Below, piece by piece: positions 1-8,642 of a DNA stretch of 38,248 nt. Under the pieces are notes generated by a model, which saw only the letters and a list, made by a program, of their open reading frames with translations, was not told where the DNA came from and made no database searches. A program made the translations under genes and the position numbers. Each line of letters opens with the position of its first letter. The stretch's first letter is position 1. Source of the DNA: an uncultured Clostridia bacterium (GTDB lineage: Bacteria; Bacillota; Clostridia; TANB77; CAG-508); assembly GCA_944392465.1 (NCBI GenBank), contig CALXWR010000009.1, positions 1 to 38,248 of the forward strand, written 5' to 3'.

Positions 1-49
1 TTTATTAAATTAATTCTATTAAAATATTTATATAAATAATTGTCCCAAA

Positions 50-1246
50 TTAAAAACCTGTTATCTCATTATACATTTCAATGGCAAATTTATCAGTCAT
101 TCCAGAAATATATAGTATAATAGCATAATAAAAATCTTTAGGATAATTAATGTTAAATAAAACTTTATTTCTTAAACCCTCTCTAGTTGAAATATCTAAA
201 AAATTATTAAACCATTCAATAAAACCATTTATTAAAGTAGGGTAGAATTTCTTTAGTTTATTTAATTTATTAAAAGTATTTTCTCCATCATAACATTGTT
301 TAATGGTCCTATAAATTTGATTAATCACAACTTCAAAATATTGATCTGAAGGCTTCATTACATCAGCTAAATATATATATTCATAATTAAATTTTTTAAT
401 TTTATTCATAAGCTCTAAAGCGTTATCTGAAAAGTATAGACCTTTTTCAGGAGAAGAATTATTACAAACATCATATATTAAAGTATTAATAATAACAGTA
501 TTGTTAAGAGTTCCATTTTTATGTCCAACTAAATTATACAATTCATCTAGATGTTCATCTAATATACCCAAAGAAACAGCATCTTCTATATCTCTACCCA
601 AATAAGAGATTTTATCAGAAATTTTCACAACACAACCTTCCCAAGTATAAGGGTTATATTCATTCGGATATGAATAATTATTTAAATCAATAAATTCATC
701 TCTCGGAACAAGAGAATTTTCATCAATTTCACCACAATGTGAAACAATGCCATCACGAACACCATAAGTTAAATCCAAGTTTTGTTTATAACCTTCTGTA
801 TCTTCAAGCAATTCAATATTATCTACAAAAACAAGGCCATTTTTTTCATGCCAAAATGAAGTACCAATATCTCTTTCAGAAATATTATTTAATACTTTTT
901 CGCCTTTATGTCCAAAAGGGCTATGCCCTAAATCATGTGCTACAGCAATTGCCTTAGTCAGTTCTTCATTTAAGCCTAAATAATGAGCAATAGTATAACT
1001 AATAGATTCTACATGGTTAACATGCTCTATACGAGTACATATATGGTCATTTTGAGGAGAATAAAACACCTGTGTCTTATGTTTTAATCTTCTATAAGCA
1101 TTACTATGTATAATTCTTGTAAAATCTCTTTCGAATTCTGATCTAATATCATTATTTCTTGAATATAAAGGATGTTCTCTTGAAATAATATTATTCCATT
1201 TTGGATTTTCAGGGTTGGCGGATAATTTATTAAAAGAATTTTTCAT
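50..1246 (-). CDS. dgt: Deoxyguanosinetriphosphate triphosphohydrolase (dGTPase), HD superfamily
   Basis: A cytosolic 398-residue HD-domain enzyme expected to hydrolyse dGTP (or other dNTPs) to the deoxynucleoside and triphosphate, helping to control dNTP pools. The metal-binding signature is visible: H75 in RIEHVNHVE, then the H104-D105 pair in AVAHDLGHSPFGHKGE, followed by the family-typical ISDKISYLGRDIEDA near residue 210, which carries the last metal-binding Asp. The length is that of the shorter bacterial dGTPase class. The start is fixed by GGGAGG, a few bases upstream on the minus strand (around 1250-1256). It is divergent from the gene starting at 1514, with about 270 bp between them. 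Substrate preference within the dNTPase family cannot be told from sequence alone. Confidence 0.93.
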   Translation of the reverse strand: MKNSFNKLSANPENPKWNNIISREHPLYSRNNDIRSEFERDFTRIIHSNAYRRLKHKTQVFYSPQNDHICTRIEHVNHVESISYTIAHYLGLNEELTKAIAVAHDLGHSPFGHKGEKVLNNISERDIGTSFWHEKNGLVFVDNIELLEDTEGYKQNLDLTYGVRDGIVSHCGEIDENSLVPRDEFIDLNNYSYPNEYNPYTWEGCVVKISDKISYLGRDIEDAVSLGILDEHLDELYNLVGHKNGTLNNTVIINTLIYDVCNNSSPEKGLYFSDNALELMNKIKKFNYEYIYLADVMKPSDQYFEVVINQIYRTIKQCYDGENTFNKLNKLKKFYPTLINGFIEWFNNFLDISTREGLRNKVLFNINYPKDFYYAIILYISGMTDKFAIEMYNEITGF

Positions 1247-1432
1247 AAAAACCTCCCTATTAAAATAATTATTTTATAATAAAAAATTCAAGTGTTTTAT
1301 ATGATTTTAAACTTAAATAATAATAACAGTATATTTAAAAATAGTCAATAAAAAAATTATAAGGAGGCAAAAGCCAGTAAAATAAAGAATTTGAGGTATG
1401 AACAAAAAACCAAACAAATTTTTGAAAAAGTA

Positions 1433-1461
1433 TTGACAAATGTAAAATAAAATTATAAAAT
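1433..1461 (+). promoter_or_regulatory. Sigma-A-like promoter of the gene at 1514
   Basis: TTGACA at 1433-1438 and TAAAAT at 1456-1461 with a 17-bp spacer. It lies about 50 bp before the GGAGG ribosome site of the 164-residue gene. The rest of the divergent region 1247-1513 is AT-rich and shows no further gene. Confidence 0.5.
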
Positions 1462-1513
1462 AATACAAACAAAAGTTCAGAGCAAACAAAATAAAAAATA
1501 GGAGGTAGTTTTT

Positions 1514-2008
1514 ATGAAAAGAACAAATAATATATCAAAACAAGTAAAAATTTTTGGAGCTAACTATGAATTAAAAATAATATATAGATATATTAAAAAA
1601 CCAAATCTAAAATTAAAAGAAAAAGAAATAGAAATATGCCTTCCATATAAATATAAAAAAATAGATAACAATATTATAATAGATATTTTACTAGAAAAAA
1701 TGTATAACGAAATAGCAAAAAAAGAATTAGAATTAATATTAGAAAAAGTAAGAACAACTTTAAAATTTGCACCAGAAGATTATAAAATAATGAAATTGGA
1801 TAAAAGAATAGCAAAATGTTTAGCAGGTAGATTAATAATTAGTCCAGACATTGTAAAATATAGAAAAGAAATAATTGAATATATTATGTTTTACGAATTT
1901 TGTCTATTAAAAGTTAAAAAACATGGTAAAAAATTATATGAAATGTTACAAAAATATATGCCAAATTATGAAAACTATGAATATGAACTAATAGGAATAC
2001 AATATTAA
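1514..2008 (+). CDS. Degenerate YgjP/DUF45-like metallopeptidase relative
   Basis: A 164-residue Lys-rich protein with a GGAGG site before the ATG. Its C-terminal half follows the pattern of YgjP/DUF45 (M48-related) proteins: the stretch LAGRLIISPDIVKYRKEIIEYI, then a block where the zinc motif should be, then KKHGKKLYEMLQKYMPNY, which matches the usual HS.xFW....MPDY tail. In active members the motif is HELCH; here it reads Y127-E128-F-C-L131, so both zinc-binding histidines are gone while the Glu and the third-ligand-like H137 remain. The open frame is intact and has its own promoter, so it may be a non-catalytic family member rather than a decaying gene. The family call is by eye; activity is unlikely. 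Confidence 0.55.
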   Translation: MKRTNNISKQVKIFGANYELKIIYRYIKKPNLKLKEKEIEICLPYKYKKIDNNIIIDILLEKMYNEIAKKELELILEKVRTTLKFAPEDYKIMKLDKRIAKCLAGRLIISPDIVKYRKEIIEYIMFYEFCLLKVKKHGKKLYEMLQKYMPNYENYEYELIGIQY

Positions 2009-2430
2009 TCAGTAAATCCATTATGTAATAACATTAAATAAAAGATCCATAGACAATATTAATAGATGTAGAAGAATTACATCTGCATCTAATAAGAAAG
2101 TAGTGTACACTACTGATATTACTAATTTATAATATATTATCATGTAAATACAATTTATTAATAAGTATAAGTTTAGAAAAATTAGTAGATATCCAAAAGT
2201 TTAAGAAAAAAATACTAAAAAGACTTAATTAAGAAAAAAATCTTTATAGAAAAAATTAATTTATATGAAATAAGATACGGCCATATCAAAAATAAAATCG
2301 AATAAATTTAACATATAATTAATTATAAATAAATTATATTCCAAAAAATGGGAAAAATCAACAATTTCTTTTAAATCTAGAAAACTTGTTGAAAAACTTG
2401 TAAAATACTGTAGAAAAAAGTCACAAAAGA
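2009..2430. other. AT-rich intergenic region with a 14-bp palindrome, no gene seen
   Basis: No credible coding frame with a ribosome site is visible. It contains a perfect palindrome GTAGTGTACACTAC at 2100-2113 and a small hairpin, AGATGTA...TACATCT, at about 2064-2085. These could end transcription of the upstream gene or bind a regulator, but no T-run follows them. A 61-codon minus-strand frame (2261-2446) has no Shine-Dalgarno and overlaps the terminator at 2431. Confidence 0.4.
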
Positions 2431-2473
2431 TAATAAAAGTCACCAATTACTATAAAATTGTGACCTTTTATTA
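2431..2473 (-). terminator. Bidirectional hairpin terminator of the UDP-sugar pyrophosphorylase gene
   Basis: Inverted arms, TAATAAAAGTCACCAATT (2431-2448) against AATTGTGACCTTTTATTA (about 2456-2473), nearly complementary, with T-rich flanks on both strands. It lies about 30 bp after the stop of the minus-strand gene ending at 2506. Confidence 0.7.
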
Positions 2474-2505
2474 TTTTTTGCTTAATATATTATTATATAT
2501 TATTA

Positions 2506-3765
2506 TTAGTATATATTACTTCTTTTCTTTAAAATTAATTCCTCATACTTCTGAGTTGCAACTTCTGGATTGTATGGACCATTAAAATCCTTAATAGGAG
2601 CGAATTCTTCACCTTTGTTTACTCGTAATAAAGCTATATTATTAAAATGTGAAAATGCATCAAAAACAAATTGTTCAAACTTATATATGTTAGGGTTATC
2701 TGGAACTTGTTTCATACCCTCTTCATTAATAAAAGCATTTTTTCTGAAAGCTCTATGATATGGCAAATTAATATCAGATAGTTTTTTAATTGCATTTATA
2801 GAAAATAAATGTGCAAGCATATTTGTTTCTCTATATAAAAAATTTCCATTTTTATCAGTAAGTAAAGATATTTGTTCAGTAAAATTTTCACATTCAACAA
2901 TAGATGGTTTCTTGTGTTTTTTAGCAAATATCCAAGATATATCTGTAGGATCTTCTTTAAATAATGTTTTAGAAGATGCAGACACTTTACAAGAAATTGT
3001 ATAACCTATAAACACAGGATCTAGTGGATTAAGTAAAACATTATCAATTCCACCAACAAATAGCCATTGTAATTTTTTAAGCTCCATATCAAATATTAGG
3101 TTTGCTTTTTTTAGTGCTTTAAACACATTTCCATTACCATTTGAAGCAAAATGAACTTTATAAATTTCAGATAAGACAAGTTTACCATTAATATCAATAA
3201 TAGGCATATTAGCTTGTGTAAAAAAATGAATATTATTTCTATTATAATTAAAAAAGTCATTTTGCTCAAAAAAGTTTATTGTATCAAAATAATTTGAAGT
3301 ACTTGTCATTATGTACCACGGAATATTTATTTTATATTTATTCGAATATGTTTTTATGTAATTACATAAAATTTCAAACAAAGAAATTTTGGGTTCTGTA
3401 TCTAAACAAAAAGTACCTTTTGGGCCTTTAAATCCAAGTCTAGAACCTTGTCCACCAGCTAAAGTAATAACCCCTACTTTTCCGGATTTTATTGCTTTAA
3501 TCCCAATATTATAATATTGTTTAATTTTATTAGAAGGGAGAGAGTCTTTAATTACATATTTTAAAGGTTCTATCTCTTCTGTAGGATTTGGTTCAGAATT
3601 GTTAAAAGCATCATATAAACCTAATAATTCATCAAAATCAATATTTAAAATTTGGTTTAATAAATTTGATTTTTGATTTTCGGTAAGTTGACTAATAAAA
3701 CTAATTAAATGTTCTTGTTTATATTTTTTTAAAATACTTTTTACGGTATTTAACGTATCATCCAT
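2506..3765 (-). CDS. UDPGP-type UDP-sugar pyrophosphorylase (UDP-GlcNAc/UDP-glucose class)
   Basis: A 419-residue nucleotidyltransferase of the UDPGP type 1 family, the eukaryote-like class that makes UDP-N-acetylglucosamine or UDP-glucose from UTP and the sugar-1-phosphate. The nucleotide-binding loop LAGGQGSRLGFKGPKG lies at residues 102-117, followed by the family's DTEPKISLFEI and, in the middle, the FVGGIDNVL strand that binds UDP and metal. The N-terminal 90 residues are helical, as in AGX-type enzymes. The ribosome site AGAGGT precedes the ATG on the minus strand. The phosphoesterase gene is upstream on the same strand with 36 bp between, so they may be co-transcribed. The exact sugar (GlcNAc or glucose) is not settled by sequence reading. 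Confidence 0.85.
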   Translation of the reverse strand: MDDTLNTVKSILKKYKQEHLISFISQLTENQKSNLLNQILNIDFDELLGLYDAFNNSEPNPTEEIEPLKYVIKDSLPSNKIKQYYNIGIKAIKSGKVGVITLAGGQGSRLGFKGPKGTFCLDTEPKISLFEILCNYIKTYSNKYKINIPWYIMTSTSNYFDTINFFEQNDFFNYNRNNIHFFTQANMPIIDINGKLVLSEIYKVHFASNGNGNVFKALKKANLIFDMELKKLQWLFVGGIDNVLLNPLDPVFIGYTISCKVSASSKTLFKEDPTDISWIFAKKHKKPSIVECENFTEQISLLTDKNGNFLYRETNMLAHLFSINAIKKLSDINLPYHRAFRKNAFINEEGMKQVPDNPNIYKFEQFVFDAFSHFNNIALLRVNKGEEFAPIKDFNGPYNPEVATQKYEELILKKRSNIY

Positions 3766-3801
3766 ATAATAACCTCTTATACATTAATATATATTATAAA
3801 A

Positions 3802-4611
3802 TTATTTAATATTTGCATAATTAGTAGCACTTCTTAATTCTTTTATTACTTTATTTTTGCTAGGTAGAGATGAAGCTTCTAAAAGATTAATTTCTTCTTC
3901 AACATTATAAGGCAACCTTACTAAATTAATATCTATAGAAGAAAGATTTTTACTTTCATATTCACCTTCTAATATAATATATGATGCCAAAGTAGAAAAC
4001 TTGTTAGTCTCATCATTATAATTATCATTTAACATTTCTATTGGCATTCCAACACTACCAGGATTAAAAATAGTTTTATTGCGAATACGCAATAAATTAG
4101 GTGTATGAATATGTCCATAACCAACTATATCTGGGACTGGGTCTGATTTACTCTTACCTATAAATTCAGTATTTTCAAATAATTGCATAGCATCATGAAT
4201 TTCTGTTGCAGAATAAATAGTATGCTCATTTGAAAACATAGGATTAAATATATAATCTAGACCAAAAGGTGAAGCATGAAAAAGCCTTATTAAATATCCA
4301 CTCATATAAAAATCATGGTATATTGGTAAATTATAAATAAAAGAAGCTCTTTCCTCACCAATTAAATCCCTTGTCCAAAATCTTCCTTTAGGTATATCAG
4401 GTCTAGTTATAGCTTCATCACAATTTCCCTTTAAAATTACTTCGCATTTTTCTTTAAGTAAATCTATAACTTGATCTGAATTGCAGGATTTTAAAACACT
4501 ATCACCTAAGCAGAAAATTTTATTTATATTTCTTTTTTCTATATCAGTAATTACAGCTTTAAGAGCAGTAATATTTCCATGTACATCAGAAATAATTGCA
4601 ATTTTTTCCAT
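3802..4611 (-). CDS. YfcE/MJ0936-like metallophosphoesterase
   Basis: A 269-residue calcineurin-like phosphoesterase with all family blocks: D9-x-H11 in IISDVHGN, GD in FCLGDSV, GNCDE (the usual GNHD block with Cys for His), and the C-terminal GYGHIH followed by NPGSVGMP. Such proteins are Mn-dependent phosphodiesterases or phosphatases, and the natural substrate is usually unknown. I place the start at 4611 rather than the longer 4644 frame, because GGAGGTG lies 5 bases before the 4611 ATG and nothing comparable precedes 4644. The Cys in place of His in the GNHD block may lower or change activity. It is divergent from cysK. Confidence 0.85.
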   Translation of the reverse strand: MEKIAIISDVHGNITALKAVITDIEKRNINKIFCLGDSVLKSCNSDQVIDLLKEKCEVILKGNCDEAITRPDIPKGRFWTRDLIGEERASFIYNLPIYHDFYMSGYLIRLFHASPFGLDYIFNPMFSNEHTIYSATEIHDAMQLFENTEFIGKSKSDPVPDIVGYGHIHTPNLLRIRNKTIFNPGSVGMPIEMLNDNYNDETNKFSTLASYIILEGEYESKNLSSIDINLVRLPYNVEEEINLLEASSLPSKNKVIKELRSATNYANIK

Positions 4612-4690
4612 AACTACACCTCCAGAATTTCTTATCACATGCATATTATATTATAAAATATAGGCATTTTCAATATAAGAGAAATAACAG

Positions 4691-4719
4691 TTGAAAAAAA
4701 TTTGTATATTATATATAAT
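4691..4719 (+). promoter_or_regulatory. Sigma-A-like promoter of cysK
   Basis: TTGAAA at 4691-4696, a 17-bp spacer, TATAAT at 4714-4719, about 50 bp before the cysK ATG. I saw no T-box or SAM-type leader in the short untranslated region. Confidence 0.7.
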
Positions 4720-4767
4720 AAATGCATTTAAATAAATCAGAAGTACAATAAAAAAGGAGGAATAATT

Positions 4768-5727
4768 ATGCTAAAACATATAGGTAATACTCCAATGATA
4801 AGAATTAAATATAAAAAAGGTGAAAAAATTAATACCATATATACAAAACTAGAATCATATAACCCAACAGGAAGTATAAAAGACAGAGTAGCATATTATA
4901 TAATAAAAAATGCAAAAGACAGAAAAATATTAAAAGAAGGAATGCCAGTAATAGAAGCAACAAGCGGAAACACGGGAATATCTCTTGCCGTATTAGGTGC
5001 ATACTATAAACATCCGGTATATATTTTTATGCCCGATTGGGCAAGCACAGAAAGAGTAAAACTAATGAAAGCATTCGGAGCAGAAGTAACACTTCTATCT
5101 AAAGAAGAAGGCGGATTCAAAAAATGTTTAGAAGAAGCAAAAAAATTAGCAAAAGAGAAAAATGGATATTTAGCTAATCAATTTGCAAATACCGATAACA
5201 TACTTGCACATTATGAAACAACAGGAGAAGAAATTGTAAATACACTTCCAGAAAAAGTATCAGCATTTATATCAGGAGTGGGAACAGGAGGAACATTAAT
5301 AGGTATAGGGAGAAGATTAAAAAAGTGGGACAATAATGTGGAAATAGTTGCACTAGAGCCTGATAAAATGCCATTAATATCACAAAATAAAATAATAGAA
5401 AATCACAAAATAGAAGGCATTGGAGATGACTTTGTACCTGATTTATTAGATAAAAATTTATTAGACAAAATAATTTTAGTAAATGATGAAGATGCAATAA
5501 ATATGTCAAGAAGACTTGCAAAGGAATTAGGTCTTGGAGTTGGTATATCTTCAGGAGCTAATTTTATTGCTGGAGTAATATACCAAGAAAAAATAAATAA
5601 GCCAATAGTTACAATTTTTGCAGATGATAATAAAAAATATTTAAGTACTGATCTTACAAAAGATATAGACACAAATAATAAATTTATATCTAACAATATA
5701 AAATTAATTGATTATGAAGTAATATAA
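4768..5727 (+). CDS. cysK: Cysteine synthase / O-acetylserine sulfhydrylase family, PLP-dependent
   Basis: A 319-residue fold-type II PLP enzyme, expected to form L-cysteine from O-acetylserine and sulfide in the cytosol. Visible motifs are the PLP lysine K38 in TGSIKDR, the substrate loop TSGNTG at 65-70, and the phosphate-binding GVGTGGT at 170-176. A serine in GISSGAN near residue 260 matches the base that contacts the pyridine nitrogen. The length is typical of CysK/CysM. The ribosome site AAGGAGG precedes the ATG. The last 30 residues are Asn/Lys-rich and look clade-specific. A cystathionine beta-synthase-like role cannot be excluded, but the short single-domain form favours cysteine synthase. 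Confidence 0.88.
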   Translation: MLKHIGNTPMIRIKYKKGEKINTIYTKLESYNPTGSIKDRVAYYIIKNAKDRKILKEGMPVIEATSGNTGISLAVLGAYYKHPVYIFMPDWASTERVKLMKAFGAEVTLLSKEEGGFKKCLEEAKKLAKEKNGYLANQFANTDNILAHYETTGEEIVNTLPEKVSAFISGVGTGGTLIGIGRRLKKWDNNVEIVALEPDKMPLISQNKIIENHKIEGIGDDFVPDLLDKNLLDKIILVNDEDAINMSRRLAKELGLGVGISSGANFIAGVIYQEKINKPIVTIFADDNKKYLSTDLTKDIDTNNKFISNNIKLIDYEVI

Positions 5728-5802
5728 ATTCAGTAATCAATATGTGTGATATTGCAGAATATAAAAACAATCAATATAAAAATTAAAATAATAGCAAAAA
5801 AT

Positions 5803-5842
5803 AAACTCTTTTCATAAAATATAAAAAATACGAAAGGAGTTT
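5803..5842 (+). terminator. Hairpin between cysK and the lysozyme gene that includes the lysozyme Shine-Dalgarno
   Basis: The 5' arm AAACTCTTTTC (5803-5813) pairs with the 3' arm GAAAGGAGTTT (5832-5842) over 11 bp with one G-U pair, and a T-run continues to 5844. It has terminator form for cysK read-through, and its 3' arm contains the AAAGGAG that serves the ATG at 5847. The same arrangement recurs before dacF at 26927-26968. Confidence 0.65.
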
Positions 5843-5846
5843 TTAT

Positions 5847-6878
5847 ATGTTCAAAAAAATTGTTAGCACATTTGTGGTATTTTGTATAGTATTAGTATGG
5901 ACTATACCAGTACTTGCATTAAACCCATCAAGTAATACGATTTATAGAGGAATAGATGTAAGCGAATGGCAAGGAGACATAGATTTTAGAGAAGTAAAAA
6001 AAGCAGGAATAGAAGTTGTATACATAAGAGCAGGTCAAGGGTTTAGTTATAAAGATTCCAAATTTGAAAGAAACTATGAAGAAGCAAAGAAAAATGGTTT
6101 AAAAGTAGGAGTATATCATTACATGACAGCCAGAACTGTAGAAGAAGCAAGATTACAAGCCAAGTTTTTTGTATCTTTAATTTCAGGTAAAGAAATTGAC
6201 TGTAAACTGGCAATGGATTTTGAATCATTTGGAAATTTGAGTAATTCAGAGATTAATGAAATTGCAATAGAATACATAAGAGAAGTGGAAAGATTATCTA
6301 AAAAAGAAGCAGTGGTATATAGTAACACATATGATGCTAAATATGTATTTTCTGAACAAATAGCAAAATACCCCTTGTGGGTCGCACAATATGGTGTAAG
6401 CCAGCCTCAAGATAATGGCAAATGGAGCAGTTGGGAAGGATTTCAATACAGCTCTTCAGGAAGAATAAATGGAATAGAAGGAAATGTAGACTTAGATAGA
6501 TACACGAAAGATATTTTATTAAATTCAAATGAAGTTGTTAATAAAGTAGAGGATCCAAAAGTTACTAAAGAAGATAGAATATTATTCAAAATAAGAAGAG
6601 GAGACACTCTATCTGAGATAGCACAAAAATTTAACACAACAGTTGCACATTTGGCATCAATAAATAATATAAGAAACCCAAACTTAATTTATGCCGGAGA
6701 AATAATTGTTATATCTCATAATTATAATAATAGAGATGTAAAAGAATATAAAATAAAAAAAGGAGACACTCTATCAGAAATAGCACAAAAATTTAACACA
6801 ACTGTAAGCTATTTAGCAAAAATAAACAAAATACAAAACCCAGATTTAATTTATGCAGGAAATTACTTAAAAATATAG
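5847..6878 (+). CDS. Secreted GH25 lysozyme with two C-terminal LysM domains
   Basis: A 343-residue exported wall hydrolase that should cut the MurNAc-GlcNAc bond. Residues 1-24 form a signal peptide ending VLA. The GH25 barrel covers about 33-220, with catalytic-type acids D37 (GIDVSEWQG) and D124/E126 (AMDFES). LysM domains, which bind peptidoglycan, lie at about 246-290 and 300-343. They are nearly identical at both DNA and protein level (both contain GDTLSEIAQKFNTTV; offset 162 bp), suggesting recent duplication. It has a single-gene context, with a hairpin overlapping its ribosome site. Roles in wall turnover, daughter-cell separation or spore germination are all possible; the sequence does not decide. 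Confidence 0.92.
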   Translation: MFKKIVSTFVVFCIVLVWTIPVLALNPSSNTIYRGIDVSEWQGDIDFREVKKAGIEVVYIRAGQGFSYKDSKFERNYEEAKKNGLKVGVYHYMTARTVEEARLQAKFFVSLISGKEIDCKLAMDFESFGNLSNSEINEIAIEYIREVERLSKKEAVVYSNTYDAKYVFSEQIAKYPLWVAQYGVSQPQDNGKWSSWEGFQYSSSGRINGIEGNVDLDRYTKDILLNSNEVVNKVEDPKVTKEDRILFKIRRGDTLSEIAQKFNTTVAHLASINNIRNPNLIYAGEIIVISHNYNNRDVKEYKIKKGDTLSEIAQKFNTTVSYLAKINKIQNPDLIYAGNYLKI

Positions 6879-6917
6879 AAAAATATGGATAAAAATGTCA
6901 AAACCTAAAATCCAGTA

Positions 6918-6947
6918 TTGACAAACACAAAGTGTTTAATATATAAT
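6918..6947 (+). promoter_or_regulatory. Promoter of rpsU
   Basis: TTGACA at 6918-6923 and TATAAT at 6942-6947 with an 18-bp spacer that itself holds the dyad AAACAC-AAA-GTGTTT. The transcript would start near 6953 and carry a leader of about 75 nt. Confidence 0.75.
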
Positions 6948-6952
6948 AATGT

Positions 6953-7014
6953 TTGTTCATTAATAAACGAACAATACGAAATCCCACACTGAACACATTA
7001 ATGTGTAATACTGG
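6953..7014 (+). promoter_or_regulatory. Structured rpsU leader
   Basis: The leader holds two dyads: TTGTTC/GAACAA (6953-6958 with 6969-6974) and the perfect palindrome ACACATTAATGTGT (6993-7006). The following AATACTGG (7007-7014), which abuts the GGAAGGAGG ribosome site, is complementary to CCAGTATT at 6912-6919 upstream of the start point. The leader could serve translational self-control of S21, which is inference. Confidence 0.4.
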
Positions 7015-7029
7015 AAGGAGGGGAATAAA

Positions 7030-7200
7030 ATGTCAGAGGTAAAAGTTAATAATGGTAATATAGAAGATGCTTTAAAGAGATTTAAAAGACAATGTGCAAG
7101 AAATGGAGTATTGCAAGAAGTTAGAAAAAGAGAACACTATGAAAAACCTAGTGTAAAGAGAAAGAAAAAATCAGAGGCAGCTAGAAAAAGAAAATTTTAA
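7030..7200 (+). CDS. rpsU: 30S ribosomal protein S21
   Basis: A 56-residue basic protein beginning [20 protein letters not shown] and ending [10 protein letters not shown], the standard S21 pattern: a short N-terminal strand, a helical middle with R-x-C-x-R-x-G, then a Lys/Arg-rich tail. S21 binds the 30S platform near the 16S 3' end and assists base-pairing with the Shine-Dalgarno. A strong GGAAGGAGGGG site precedes the ATG. It has its own promoter and its own terminator, so it is a monocistronic unit. Confidence 0.95.
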   Translation: MSEVKVNNGNIEDALKRFKRQCARNGVLQEVRKREHYEKPSVKRKKKSEAARKRKF

Positions 7201-7214
7201 AGTTTAATATAAAT

Positions 7215-7254
7215 AAAGAGCAAACATTAAACAAAAAATGTTATGCTCTTTTTT
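7215..7254 (+). terminator. rpsU terminator
   Basis: The 5' arm AAAGAGCAAACATT (7215-7228) pairs with AATGTTATGCTCTTT with one bulged base, followed by a T-run to 7254. It lies 15 bp after the rpsU stop. Confidence 0.85.
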
Positions 7255-7354
7255 CTTGAATAATAACAAGGAATTATTATATAATAATAATGCTAAAAAT
7301 ATAAAAGTAGATAGTATAAAGTAATCTATAAAAACATAAGAAAGGAAGATAAAA

Positions 7355-8629
7355 ATGAATTATATAAAAAAAGACATAAAAAAGGGTGTTTCACTTCATA
7401 AAATTAATACTAATAAGTTTAAAACAAATTTATATGCTGTCTTTATAGCAACACCATTAAAAAGAGAAGATGTAACTAAAAATGCTTTAATAACATCAAT
7501 CTTGAGAAGAGGAAGCAAAAATTTTCCATCACAGGATTTGATTAGCAAAAAATTAGAAGAAATGTATGGAGCATCATTTGATTGTGGTATAGAAAAAACA
7601 GGAGACAATCAAATAATAAAATTTTACTTAGAAACAATAAATGAAGAGTTTTTGCCAGAACAAGAAGAATTAACAAAGAAAAGTTTAGATATATTGTTTG
7701 ATATAATATTAAATCCATTAATTGAAAACAATGGATTTAAAAAGGAATATTTTGATAGTGAAAAACGAAATTTAAAACAAATAATAGAATCAAAAATAGA
7801 CAATAAAAGAGCATACTCTTTTGAAAGATGTATAGAGGAAATGTTTAAAAATGAACCATATGGATTATATAAATATGGTTATGTTGAAGATTTAGAAAAA
7901 ATAACTCCACAAAACTTATATGAACAATATAAAAAATTAATATCAAATGCAAAGATAGATATTTTTGTTTCAGGTGAGCAAAAAGATGACAGCATATTAA
8001 ATATAATTAAAGAAAATGAAAAAATCATAAAATTAAATGAAAGAGAAGCGGAATATATAGAAAACAAGGAAAATACAAATAAAACAGAAGTAAAAGAAAC
8101 ACAAGTAGTAGAAGAACATATGCAAGTTGCACAAGGAAACCTTGTTTTAGGATTAAATATAAATACTGAAATAGAAAATGCTAAATTTGTAGCTTCACTT
8201 TATAATGCAATCTTAGGAGGAGGAGCTAATTCAAAATTATTTCAAAATGTTAGAGAAAAACAAAGCTTAGCATATACAGCAGGTTCAACATATAGAAGAC
8301 AAAAAAATGTTATATTTATAAGATGTGGAATAGAAATAAAAAATTACGAAAAAGCTTTAAATACTATAAAAGACCAATTAAAAGATATAGAAAATGGAGA
8401 ATTTTCACAAGAAGATATTAATAATTCAAAAGAATTAATTTCAGAATCAATAAGAAGCATTAATGCTGAGCAAGATACAGAAATAACTTATTATTATGGA
8501 CAAGAGCTTTCAGATAATTTTACAACAATAGAAGAATATATTGAGAAAATAAATAGTGTTACAAAAGAACAAATTCAAGAAATAGCAAAAACTATTAGCA
8601 TAAATACTATATATTTCTTAAGAGACTAG
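7355..8629 (+). CDS. yfmF: M16-family pitrilysin-like protein, non-catalytic partner (YfmF type)
   Basis: A 424-residue insulinase/M16-fold protein. At the position where active members carry HxxEH, this one has RRGSKNFPSQDLISKKLEEMYGA and no zinc motif, as expected of the inactive half of a YfmF/YfmH pair. The C-terminal M16 half shows the usual LGGGANSKLFQNVREKQSLAY signature. In Bacillus, such pairs are linked to EF-P 5-aminopentanol modification and swarming; the precise peptide substrate is unknown. The next gene starts 13 bp later with its own GGAGG, so the two are co-translated and probably form a heterodimer. Confidence 0.88.
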   Translation: MNYIKKDIKKGVSLHKINTNKFKTNLYAVFIATPLKREDVTKNALITSILRRGSKNFPSQDLISKKLEEMYGASFDCGIEKTGDNQIIKFYLETINEEFLPEQEELTKKSLDILFDIILNPLIENNGFKKEYFDSEKRNLKQIIESKIDNKRAYSFERCIEEMFKNEPYGLYKYGYVEDLEKITPQNLYEQYKKLISNAKIDIFVSGEQKDDSILNIIKENEKIIKLNEREAEYIENKENTNKTEVKETQVVEEHMQVAQGNLVLGLNINTEIENAKFVASLYNAILGGGANSKLFQNVREKQSLAYTAGSTYRRQKNVIFIRCGIEIKNYEKALNTIKDQLKDIENGEFSQEDINNSKELISESIRSINAEQDTEITYYYGQELSDNFTTIEEYIEKINSVTKEQIQEIAKTISINTIYFLRD

Positions 8630-8642
8630 GAGGAGAGCGTAA

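Noticed and set aside
2261..2446. Minus-strand 61-codon hydrophobic frame between the DUF45-like gene and the pyrophosphorylase gene
   Set aside because: No Shine-Dalgarno, overlaps the terminator hairpin at 2431, and AT-rich DNA readily yields such frames.
4720..4767. T-box or SAM riboswitch before cysK
   Set aside because: The leader is under 50 nt with no conserved T-box sequence or alternative hairpins.
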